Source of the DNA: Solanum dulcamara
Taxonomy: Eukaryota > Streptophyta > Magnoliopsida > Solanales > Solanaceae
DNA: 64,000 nt
Direction of reading: 5' to 3'
Assembly: GCF_947179165.1 (NCBI RefSeq)
Contig: NC_077242.1
Coordinates: forward strand, 76,055,097-76,119,096
Positions 47,791 through 58,957 of this stretch are shown piece by piece. A model generated the notes under the pieces. The model did no database searches. It had not been told where the DNA came from and was given only the letters and a program-made list of their open reading frames with translations. A program made the position numbers and the translations under genes. Each line of letters begins with the position of its first letter. The first letter of the stretch is position 1.

Positions 47791-49401
47791 AAAATTATTG
47801 TTACTCAATAAATATCATCGAAAATCGAATTAGATAAGGAAATCGGAATTTGTTATATCGAAGTTTTATTATCAAAAATCGAATTAGATAAGGAAATCGG
47901 AATTTGTTATATCGAAGTTTTATTATCGTATCGAATCAAATTTTGAAAGATTTATTTCATATCTACTCTTAATTAGCCATTATTGAAAACGGACTTTGTA
48001 AATATCGATTGAATACTAAATATCCATCTCTAATGAATTGTTATGTAGAAATAACATTAATGGGTGATTTGAATGTCTTGATTGAGTTTTGTCGATGAAT
48101 TGTTAATACTAGAGATTGGAGATCTAATATTTATAAGTGATTTTTTCAAAAACTAACATGTGAAAAATTGAATAAATTATAAATATATCATATCAAAATA
48201 TTTTTACCTTCAATACATGATAATCAGATTGTAATATTAAAATTTAATTTATCAGACAATTGGATAATCACCAATGTGAGTTATAGTTAAATGATTGAAA
48301 TTGTTCCATTCGAATTTCTAACAATAAAAAAAATTATTGTAAACGCTTTGTCATAAATAAATTCTATAAAAGCGTCACCTCAAATATAATCTTATTATAT
48401 GATGGAAAAAGATATTTGGATAATCACTTTATAGCAACTAGTGCACAGATAATTTGTCTTATTTAACATTTTGGCTTTTAGTGTTTTGGCTTTTATTTAC
48501 TAAAATGAGTAGATAGAAAAGAAAAGAAAAAAAGTTCTAAGTTAATTATTAGTGATTTTTAGTTTGTCCACATCAATCAGTATCAGATACACAACAATAG
48601 TTCAAATCTCACTTCAATAATGTTCCCATTTTATTTGGAGAGGTCCCTCCTTGGACCACCAATGTCTAATATATATATATATATTTGATTTTGACTAATT
48701 TAAATTCACGTGATAAAAATTCATTAAAAAAATATATTATATTAGTTTTGTTAGAAAAAAAATTAGAGCATGAATTTAAAATTTAATTAAGCATGAAGGT
48801 ATCTTACATGTAGAACCAAAATATTGCACTTTCAAGCATTAGAGATTATCGTTTTCAATTGGGAGAGAGTATATCTTGCAAAAAGATGGGATTGAATTTG
48901 ACTATTTGAGGGAGTACACATTCTGGGACTCCAATTAATTCAAGTTTACAATGTGTAAAATTAACTAAAAGTGGAAGCACTTTCTATTAAGATTTTTTTC
49001 ATTTTCAAAATCTGAATTCGAGACTTCAATTTAATGATTGGGTAATCTTATTCATTACAATACTACACTTACCGATATTGCATATCTTTTTTTTTCAATT
49101 GGAGGGTATTGTTACGACTTCAATTGGAGGGTAGATTGTGTTTGGCATTTGATATTTATTTTGGTGTTCAAGCAGTTCAAAGTCGCGTTGTATAAGATTC
49201 AATTAAGATGAGATCGCTTCTTATGAAGATATTTCGCCTCATTTTCAAAATTTAAACTCGAAACTCTTGCTTAAAAATAAAGTAATCTTATTCATCCTTC
49301 TGTAAGATTGCACTTTCCAGCACTATAATATTTTTTTGAAGTTTTAGCATGGATATTTATGTTCAAATATTATTTTTGCCTTAAATTGATTATTTCTCAA
49401 T
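47791..49401. other. Intergenic AT-rich sequence upstream of the ORP gene
   Basis: It contains the 54-bp tandem duplication at 47821-47927, scattered tRNA-like repeat fragments (AATTCGAGACTTC near 49016, AACTCGAAACTCTTGC near 49256) and a (TA)n run near 48669-48684. No gene. Confidence 0.45.
47821..47927 (+). repeat. Perfect tandem duplication (53 of 54 bp unit)
   Basis: AAAATCGAATTAGATAAGGA and the 33 bases that follow occur identically at 47821-47873 and 47875-47927, a period of 54. Confidence 0.93.
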
Positions 49402-49419
49402 TATATTTTACGGAGACTA

Positions 49420-49754
49420 GTACATAGTCTCGTCATTCTTCCGTATTAGTAGGCGCATTAGCGCACTATAATTTCTTGTGCTCTGACTTCTGTTATTATC
49501 TTTCTATTACTTTTTGTACTTTAATTACTCTATTTTATCTATGTCGCTTTCGCTTTCGTTATTTGCGTTATTCGTTATTTTTTTTTTCATAATGCTTTGA
49601 ATTTCTTAGCCTTATTTGACCTTTTTTTATGCTTCTTTTGAGCCGAGGGTCTCTCAGAAACAGCCGTCCTACCTTAGTAGGAGTAAGGTCTGCGTACACT
49701 TTACCATCCTCAGACCCCACATTGTGTAATTTCACTGGATTGTTATTGTTGTAG
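49420..49754 (+). mobile_element. 5'-truncated RTE-type LINE end (335 bp) with 18-bp perfect target duplication
   Basis: The pyrimidine-rich upstream LINE 3' sequence (49430-49630) is followed by GAGCCGAGGGTCTCTCAGAA, ACAGCCGTCCTACC, CTGCGTACACTTTACC and the TTGTTATTGTTG end. It is flanked by TATATTTTACGGAGACTA at 49402-49419 and 49755-49772. No Pol III box is present at the 5' end, so a truncated LINE is more likely than a SINE. Confidence 0.82.
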
Positions 49755-51341
49755 TATATTTTACGGAGACTAAATATCAATAATAAATAGTCAAAATAGT
49801 TGAAGCAAAAATGTTTGAACTTCAATTATAGGCCGGAATCTATTCTTTGAGTGGGTTAAGGCCCAATAAAGTTCCCGGGCCATTTCTACAGAGCTCAGGC
49901 CCAAAAACAACTGTTTAGCTTCATGGGCTTGGGGAGTTCAATCTCAATCTTAAATGGACTGGACAAGGTGGAGCCCATGAGCTCTTACCTAGAAAGGCAC
50001 TATTGACCCATGACAATATTCAATTTTTTATAACCACACAAATATTTTATCGTACGAAAAGACTTAAAAGAAATACATAATTTACTAATAGGGACATAAT
50101 GATAATTGTTTGAGTGAGATTTTGAGTAGTATTTCTCTTTGGAGAGCACCATACAATAACAATTGTGTGTGTGAATTGTGGGTGGTGTGGTTTTGGCGTG
50201 GAGTGGGGGCAAAGTTATTGTCACAACGAATTTCTTTATCTATTTTGATTAAAATAAAAAAACTACGTTTAAAGTTAATCTTAATTTACGTTGTCAAATA
50301 AGTGATGATGGAACGAAACATTAGTATGAATAGGCATATGGAGATTTCATTATGGAAGTGTAATACACGCAATATTAACGTAATCTAGTACATACTAATT
50401 GGATTTTTCCTTTTGTAATGCTTTTTAACATATGAAAGGATATGAAATCATACAAATGATTAACTCATAAGTCATAACTAAGTATACCACCTATAATCCA
50501 ACTTAAATAAATAAATCGTTGTTGATGTTATAGTGAAAATCTTGATTCTCTTTCCATCTCGTTACATCTTAATAAAAGGTGACGGAGTTTGAACTCGTAT
50601 TTAAATGATGTCGCTAAAATCTCACAATTTATACTAGAACACCTTCAATCGAGTTGTGTCATTTGACACATCTTTTCAAAAAAAATTATAGATATCAATA
50701 ATGTTTGAAAAATAATATAACGTAAATATTTTTTTTTAATGAAAGTAAAGCTTTAGAATTGAACTCTATCACCCGACTCAAACTTGTGGCCAAATCAAAA
50801 TAAGTCAACAAGTCAACATTGCTTGCACAAAATTCGACATAAACCACTAATCATTGGTAAGTGAAAACCCTAACTCTTTCGTTTGATACTTAATGATCTA
50901 ATCCTCATAAAACACATTATTATATAAAATTAAATAAAAAAACTAGATTTTTCTTAATATTGTACTTTGGAAAATTTTCCTACCCCCACCCCCACACCTT
51001 CTTTTTTTTTTTGAGTGGGGAGTGGCATTTCCTCTTTTTACCAAAGGTAAGAGAAAAAACAAGGCAATTTGCATAGTATCTTTTATATATATTCTTATCC
51101 AAAAACTAGGAAAAAGTGAAAAATTTGAAAAAGGCAAACACTTTGGTAAAAAAATAATAATATAATATTTATGAAAAGTAAATTAAGCTACTAAAAAGCA
51201 ATTGATATAAAAAAGTGGGGGCAAACTGCAAAAGGACTGAAAATGTGAAGGCACGGGTGAATACCTTTTTCTTTTTCAAACACCATTCCCAATTAACTTT
51301 ATGGGCTTTATACTTTGGCCCCTCTAATTTTTTAAAATTTA

Positions 51342-51539
51342 CTCTTGCCGTCTCAAATTATTTATCGTGCTTTTAAAAATTAATTATTATCAAACACTTT
51401 AATTATGAGATAATAATATATAAGTAGATTAAATATTCAATAAAAAGAAATTATATTTAGTCAAATTCCTCCAAATTATAATATTATTTTAAAAATAATG
51501 TGTAAGAAAAATATGATAAATAATATGAGACCAACGGAG
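51342..51539. mobile_element. Stowaway-like MITE
   Basis: The left end CTCTTGCCGTCTCAAATTAT pairs with the right end ATAATATGAGACCAACGGAG. It is flanked by TA on both sides (51340-51341, 51540-51541). The interior is AT-rich and non-coding. Confidence 0.6.
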
Positions 51540-52429
51540 TAAATTATTTTCTCACATTTTGGACTTTAGATAAAGCAAAACATCCAACGTGGAAGAATCA
51601 ATTTCTTCTTCTAGTTAGAAGAAGAAAAATAAACGAATTCCAACAAAGATTTGGATTTTTGGTAATTCCCATAACTATTTATTCCTAAATATTATAATAA
51701 TTGTGTGTACTTTGTATAATTTTTTTTTAGTAGTAATTAATTTATTGTTTAAAACACACTTTCCTATAAAAGCTTTGAGTTTTAGAAATGTGGAAAAAAA
51801 AAAAGTCACTCACTCATGTGTCCATGCCTTGGTTTTTCTTTTTCCTTTTTAGTTCTCTCTCGTCACTCCTGATTCGATATATGTATTGAAGCTTAGATTA
51901 ATATTGATTCATATTACGTGATGTTTATTAAAAAAAAGTATTTTTAATCAGTTTTTTTCATTTATATTGAAAACTAGAACTCAAAATTTCTTATTAAAGT
52001 GGTTTTTTTCATTCATCTTACTATAATCCTACGTGGTCCTTCTCAATTCTTATCGCTTATCCTTTTTAATATTTTCCAACAATTATGAGATACGGCTTAA
52101 TATTCATGGGTTTATTCAAATTTAGTAATATTAGCTTAAATTTTAGATGTATTAAAGAAATTTACTAAATAAATAAAGATAATAAATTTGGAAGACAATA
52201 AATTAAATATACTAATATAAAAAAAAAATAGTCTTTTTAGATTTTAGTTTAACTGGAAAAGGTGAGGCTAGAGACAAGACTTATACTTAATCGTTTGTCT
52301 CCACATAATAATAAAACTGAAAATTTAGCAATAGTAAGTAGTAACATCAACATGTCAATCAATTGGTGTAGTAAATAATATATTCCAATTTCCAAAGTTA
52401 TTATTGAACCAAAAATAAACAAATAAGTA

Positions 52430-52693
52430 CTATCTCCATCCATTTTTACTTACCCACTATTCACTTTGCACAATTTTTAAGAAATTATAAATAAAAGGGT
52501 AATTTTATCATATCACCCTTTGAATATAATAAATACAATATATTAAAAAATATAATAGGAAAATGACTACTAATTAATGATAAAGATAAATTAGGAATTA
52601 AGTTTAAACTATCTCTTGATTTCATAAATTGGACAAGTATTGTTGGACATCTATTTTTAGTATAGTAGACATGTAAAAATGAAAAGAGGGAGT
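52430..52693. mobile_element. Stowaway-like MITE
   Basis: The left end CTATCTCCATCCATTTTTAC pairs with the right end GTAAAAATGAAAAGAGGGAG. The element is TA-flanked on the right, with internal symmetry and no coding content. Confidence 0.55.
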
Positions 52694-53396
52694 ATGAGAT
52701 TATATTGAGATTGAAAGGTTGAGGAAAATATAGTTTCTTTGTAATAGGGCGATAAGTATTTTGTCATTTTTAATAAAAATAATTCGAATTCCACTATAAA
52801 AAATGCATGAATTCTCAATAAAATCTTTTGATCGAGATCTGGTGAAAATATGGGCTTTCCTACATAATCTTTGTCGAAGAAGCTTTAGCGACTCAATTAC
52901 ATACTGACCTCTGAATTTTTCACTGAAAATTCACGTATTTTTAATAGTGTTTGAGTCATGGAAATCGACTATGGAATCACCTTTGATGAAAGTTGGTTTA
53001 CCTCTTCCCCTCCCCACCACCCACAATATGAGACTCTTTCACGCATAATTAAATTTCAAAATAAATATCGAATGAAGCAAGATCGAAAAAGTAAAGTTAT
53101 TTACAAATAAGGGACAAATTTACAAGTCAAATCCATACACAAAGTGTGAGATGGAAGAAAAATAAAAGCTAGTAATTGGATGAGTCACGACAATTAAGTT
53201 ATCTTGGATAAAACGTGTTTTATTCTTAAATTAATGAGATTTTTCGATTTGAATGTGGATTAATTATATTACAAAGTGGATATCGAACATCGAAAAAGAA
53301 AGATCTAAAGGGGGAAGTTGTTTACAAATGGGGACAAGTTCTCAAGTCAAATCCATACATGAAGAAACTAGTAATTGTTCTAGTTGAAGAATTAAG

Positions 53397-53398
<2 letters not shown>

Positions 53399-53449
<51 letters not shown>
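53399..53449. repeat. (AT)n microsatellite
   Basis: About 50 bp of uninterrupted AT repeat. Confidence 0.9.
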
Positions 53450-53450
<1 letters not shown>

Positions 53451-56400
53451 TTTCTATCTTTATGAACTAAAATGTTGATAAGAACACATCTTTAAGAAAC
53501 CACTTTAAGAATTTTTGTGACTTTTTAAGAGGTTTTAGGAGCCAAAAAGACGAGTTTTATTCTTCACCAATTCTTGGATTTTGATTGGTTTCTTTAGATA
53601 CATTTAATTTGTCCATTTAGTTTTTGCCACCTTATTTTATTCAACTCAATATTCTAAAGGAACAAAATTAATCAATAAATTATTTTTATTCAAAATAATA
53701 TGACTTTAAATCAACAAGTCTTTTTTATTCATGCATCCCACATTAATTTAAATTCGCGCTATATAAATTTCACTAAAGAGAAAACACTCCCTACCACATA
53801 GCTTTTTCAATATCTAAATTTAAATCCGAAATTTCTAATTAGGAGTTAAAAAATCTATCTGTTTCGGCACATTCCTTAGTGTTGAAGCAACAATTATCCT
53901 TCTTATCAAATCTACCCCTCTTTGGCTAAGAAAATACCTAAAATATATATTTGAAATTAATAAATTTTTGTTGTAATTTTTTCATTTTTCTCCTAATTTT
54001 TTTTTGAGAATCAAATCTTGTAGACTTGCACTTTAAGGATGTGTTGCTTCAACTTTACAAAAGTACCAGCAAGATTCTCTCAAAAGTTTTTTTTGGTAAA
54101 TATCAAGTACAAGAAATTTAAAGGAATATTAATTTTATTACGATTAATTATAGGACAACCATTTTTTTATTAAAAAAAGTGTAGTGGATAAAGAATAGTT
54201 GACAAATGAAAATAAAATGATGAAAAAATAACCTATAGGAGTAAAGATTCTAAAACCGTGGCTCTCTTTTGAGGAATTTATTCGATAAAGATTTGTACTT
54301 TAATATCACACTATAGTAGTTGTACTCCCAATAAACTTTTCCCAAAAAAAAATAAATAATTTTCCTAAAAATCTCATCAACTACAAGTGATGTACGTTAC
54401 ACCTTAGACGAGTCGCATCTTGAAATTTTAAAAAAATTAAAATTTTTCTAAGAGATAGATTATAGGTTCGTATAATATATAACCTTTTGGCCTTAAAGAT
54501 GGGTGAATTACAGAAAGACTGGCAACCTTCTAGGCTCACAAAGTTCTAAAGAAGGGTTGGGGAACCTCATATCGAAATAGAAAAGAAAAGTTAAGAACTT
54601 AATAAAACATAACAAAAATTTATAAAATACTCATATTTTTAAGCTCGATAATAATGTAATTCAAGAAATAAATTTGTTAGGTCTGTTAGATCAAAAGCAA
54701 CAAGATATGATATAAATTATTTTACAATCTGATGGAGGAAAACAAGTGTGCTATGCTATAGTTGAGAGGGTTGGGAATATTCCCCACATTCTATGAACTC
54801 TACTTGGAAGAATAAAAAAAAAAGGTCAAATTCCTTTACTTTGTGTGTGTGTCAGGAGTTTGAAGGGACAAAGAAGTTTGGATTTTTTAAAAATCAATTT
54901 GGAATAATTTGCATGTTGTTGAGTTTTTGTATGGGATTTTACGGAATATGCTGTTATTATTGTTGTTGTTGTTTATCCTACTCAATGTGTTAGACTTCCT
55001 TGAGTCGAGCATTAGTTATAACGATTAAGTTAATATACAATAATACTATATTCAAGAGCAAAGATGAGTTTAGTAATTTAAAATTTATGAATTTCTATAA
55101 CGATCTCAAATGTACACGCTAATTTACTGTTAATTTCAAATCAGTAATTATATAATAGTCTTTATTTGAGTTGAGGGTACCTTCGTTAGATAAGGATAAG
55201 ATTGCATACACGTCATTCTTCCCAAAACCCCATTTACGGAACTATATGAGTATATGACTGTTAATTAGCATTCTCTCCAAATCTCAATTGCGGAATCATA
55301 CTGAGTATGTTATATTGTTATTGTTAATTAATAAAAATAGATATATGAAAAGGACGAAAATATTTGTTTGTTGGAAGAAGCTTTCCTTTCATAGTTTGTT
55401 TTCTGTTGAAAAAATTCTCCAAAATCTTGAGAAATTGACTTGCTCCAATAATGAAATACAACTATTGAAGATGAAATCTCATGTATATTTGTCATTTATA
55501 ATTGCCACTTTTTCATCCCAAAAATTAGAAAAATTAAGAAGTCAGTAATTACTTTTTCTTAAAAAATAAATTTACCATTACCTTTTTTTTTTTTTTACTA
55601 TTTCAATTAAATGTTTACGATGAGAAAAAATGGTGGATAATTAAATATTGTTCCTATAATTAAGAAAATCAAATATATTTTTTTTTCTATAATGTGTTAA
55701 TTAAAACACAAGTAATGTGAATATGTGACACATGTGCCAAAAAGTGGGTCGACGAGAGCAGGTCAAAGAGAAGCTAATAGATTTTTAGATCGGCAAACTT
55801 TTGAAGAGATAAGTCATTTTAGACGAAGGAGAAAGTGAAGCTCTATTATTTCTTGACTCGATAATGCCAAAGGACAAATTCATGAGATCTATTGTGTCAA
55901 AGCGGGCAATACATATCATGAGTTTAAGGAGATATAATATCAGATGTGGATATTCTCTATATAGTGAGGGTGCAAACATCACCTAGGATGTTGAATGACG
56001 GAGGGTGGACCGACGGGCGATAAAAATGGGTCAAGGAGAAGGACTGATAAATTTTTACAGAAGTGATGCACATAGCATCTTAAATGAATCCTACATCAAA
56101 ATAAATATGAAAAATGAAAGAACTTTATAAATTATAACACACTCATTTTGTCCAAAAGACGCATTATATAATAATACTTCAATAAATGAAAAAAGTGTTG
56201 GGTAAATTTACTTACTTCTCTTTTCACTTCCTCACTCTTTATTACTTTAAAATAAATACTTTTCCTATGAGAAAAGAAACTCAAAAAATGATTAATGGCT
56301 TCAATTATAACTTGCTTTTGATCAGTTTATCATTAATTTAGTTCTCCTATTGATGCACCAATAGTCTTTTTTCCTTTTTCTTTTTTCTTTCACCCTTTCT

Positions 56401-57322
56401 TTGATTTCATTTTTTTAAAAAATAAAATTCTACTTCTTGTCAACAATGTGAATAAATTGAGTAATAATAATAGCCTAATACGGACCAACTATTTCATAGA
56501 GCAAATTAAAGAAAAAAATTGATAAAATTTCTTGAAAAGAGAGAATATTTCTAATTTTGTATAATAACAGAAACTGTAAAAGCAATTATACCTAATTAGC
56601 CCTAATCATGAATGTATAACTAAATCCATGTAAAAATAAAGTACTACACCTACAAAGAGGATTACTTTATTCTGACTAACTTATGAATTTTTGTCATACC
56701 AACAACTTTTCCAAGTGTTTTCCTCTTTTTGTAACAGAAAAAATAAGAAAATTTTGATTTGCAAAATCAGATCTTATTCAAGTAATTAAACCAATCAAGG
56801 ATTAACTTTATTCTATTAGAGTGGTATCCAATATTTGTTTTGCTCCCTCTTAATTTGAATTCGTGTCGCCTAAGATCAATCAAAGCAGGAAACGCTTTTT
56901 ATTAAAAAAAAAATTCTGTTTGATATCGTTGAAACTTCGAAATATCTAGTTAAAAATGAAATAAATTATATTTATTGAAATACAACCCTCTAGAACTGTT
57001 TGGTTGAAAAGAGAAATATTTCAAAACTATAATCCTGAGATTATACATAAATAAGTTATCGAAATTATAATTATGATCTTAATACTTGTCTTAACTAATA
57101 CCTACAGTCAAACAAGAAATAAATAAAAACCTCAAATTTAAATCAAAATAATTGATCAAAATCCTTAGAAATTCAAGACAAAAATTAGTACTATATTTTT
57201 TTCAATTATATCCTTATATTTTATCTTCTTAATAATGTTCAATATTCAACAGACATTTATTAAATCCGCATAATTTAGTAAACTACATATTGTCTTTATC
57301 AATTTCTTAACATTTACATATA
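53450..57322. other. Intergenic AT-rich sequence
   Basis: No gene recognised. Decayed copies of a dispersed repeat (ACACCTTAGACGAGTCGCAT near 54401, TCATTTTAGACGAAGGAGAA near 55813, CATCTTAAATGAATCCTACA near 56078) resemble the unit duplicated at 25.9-26.3 kb. A decayed RTE/TS tail lies at 55160-55325. The 54793-54993 frame ends in a TGTTGTTGTT-like run and is not supported as a gene. Confidence 0.45.
55160..55325 (+). mobile_element. Decayed RTE-LINE/TS-SINE tail
   Basis: TTGAGTTGAGGGTACCTTCG, AAGGATAAGATTGCATACAC, TTCTTCCCAAAACCCCATTT, and an end TATGTTATATTGTTATTGTT. The end segment appears twice (near 55250 and 55300). Confidence 0.4.
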
Positions 57323-57519
57323 CTCCTTATATTTTAATTTGTTTGTCATACTTTTTTTGTAGTTTATTTTTTAAAAAAATGTTTGTCTCTTTTTTTGATA
57401 AAATTAAAAAATATTTTGATACATTTTACGTATTTTAAATTTAAAATTATATATATATTTTTAATTTCTGAAACTCCATGCAAAATTAAAAAATCATCAA
57501 ACAAATTTAAAGAAGGGAG
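57323..57519. mobile_element. Stowaway-like MITE
   Basis: The left end CTCCTTATATTTTAATTTGT pairs with the right end AAACAAATTTAAAGAAGGGA, and both sides are flanked by TA. The interior is AT-rich. Confidence 0.6.
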
Positions 57520-58957
57520 TATGTACTTCCTATAGTAAGTTAAATTACTGGAATGAACTTTAATGGTTGTTACAACTTACTATTTGTATTAATTTCACGA
57601 AGAATTCAAAATATAACTTTAAAAAATAAATAAAATAAATTAAGACTATTAAACATTGGAAAAGGAAATATAGCCTTAATAATTACATACTATTGTCAAG
57701 TCTTTTCTTAGTAGACTATCAGAAAGAACAAAATTTTATATAGAGTAGTAGAGTAGTACTTGCAGAACCAAAACAGTGTGTTTTCTCTTTTTCTTACAAT
57801 AACTCCACAAAAATCCTTCACATATTTTTTTTTTCCTGCCTTTTCTTGCTCCTATAAACAAGTAGTAATAATTTGTTCTTTTTTATGGTAATATTTATGG
57901 TGAAGTGAAAAATATTTATTTATTTTTAATTAGAAGTTTTAAATTTGAATATTGAATATAAAATTATGTTAGTAAAAAAGCCTACATTCATAATATGAGA
58001 CTTTACGACATCAATTTAAATTTAGTGAATTTTTCGATCCCAAATTTTATATTTTTTATCCTAAGAAATTCATCAAATTTTGGCATCATTTTGATTATGT
58101 AGAACCCTAGTATGGACAATAGTGGAGATAGAATATGAATTATGAGTTTAGTCGAACGCAACAGTTTTGATACACATTCTATATTTTTCTTAGAAAGTCC
58201 GTTGAATGTGTATAAATCATTAGTTCAAAACTCAATAACATAAATGATTACCGTTCCAAACTCATAAGCTTTTCTCCTTAGATCTGCCTTTGAGTACAAA
58301 TACCATTTGAGAAGGAAAAAAATGATCTTTTTAGAGAAAAAGGTGGATCAGACAAATATTTCTTCATTCGTAATCAGATATTTCAAATTCAAGTACTAAT
58401 GAGTATAGATTCAACCTTTTTTTATAAATTTATTCCGACTTTAATACAAATATCGAATATTTTGAGTAAAAAAAAGGTTCCCTTATTTGAAAGAGGGAGG
58501 AAGGAGATTGGTCCATTGTGTTCCTTTTTTCTTCAGTAGACATATTGCTGTCCCTCTCAAATTCTGAGCTTTAAAAAAAAAAAAAAACCTCTCTTCCCTC
58601 TCTTTGAGTCCTCTCACTGTCACTGATTTTCTTCATATCATCTCCACCTGATTCTCTTGCACCAAAAACACAGTACAAAAAAAAAAGCAAAAAAATTGGA
58701 AAAAAAACCCACCAAATAAACTCAGATAAAGCAAAAGGAGAACCAGAGTTAGTACAAATACCAACAAAATTGACAGACTGATAAAGAACCTGTTCCTTTT
58801 CTCTCTCACTCTCTTCACTTTTTTTTAAAGTTTTTTGACTGAAAAAAGAATCCATTTTTAATCTTTTTTATGAACCAAAATGTTAAATAAATTCATGGAG
58901 TTTGCTTAATATGTGTATTGAATCATTTGATTTCACTTTCTTGGTTTATTATCATCA
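57520..58957 (+). promoter_or_regulatory. Upstream and leader region of the NIK-type receptor kinase gene
   Basis: AT-rich sequence to about 58480, then a CT-rich leader-like stretch (CTCTCTTCCCTCTCTTTGAG at 58590 and CTCTCTCACTCTCTTC at 58800), as is common in plant receptor-kinase leaders. Upstream ATGs occur at 58880 (nine-codon frame ending at 58909) and 58911 (out-of-frame, overlapping the main start). No clear TATA box is seen near the leader. Confidence 0.4.

Larger units (their letters stand above)
49773..53398. other. Intergenic AT-rich sequence with MITEs
   Basis: No gene recognised. It contains Stowaway-type MITEs at 51342-51539 and 52430-52693. Open frames such as 50110-50301 plus and 50943-51137 minus lack any family motif. 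Confidence 0.5.

Noticed and set aside
54793..54993. 66-codon frame with Cys-rich end
   Set aside because: The Cys run is produced by a TGTTGTTGTT-type repeat. There is no other support.
58571..58855. 94-codon minus-strand frame upstream of the NIK gene
   Set aside because: It is the reverse of the CT-rich leader (Glu/Arg/Phe-rich), with no family motif.
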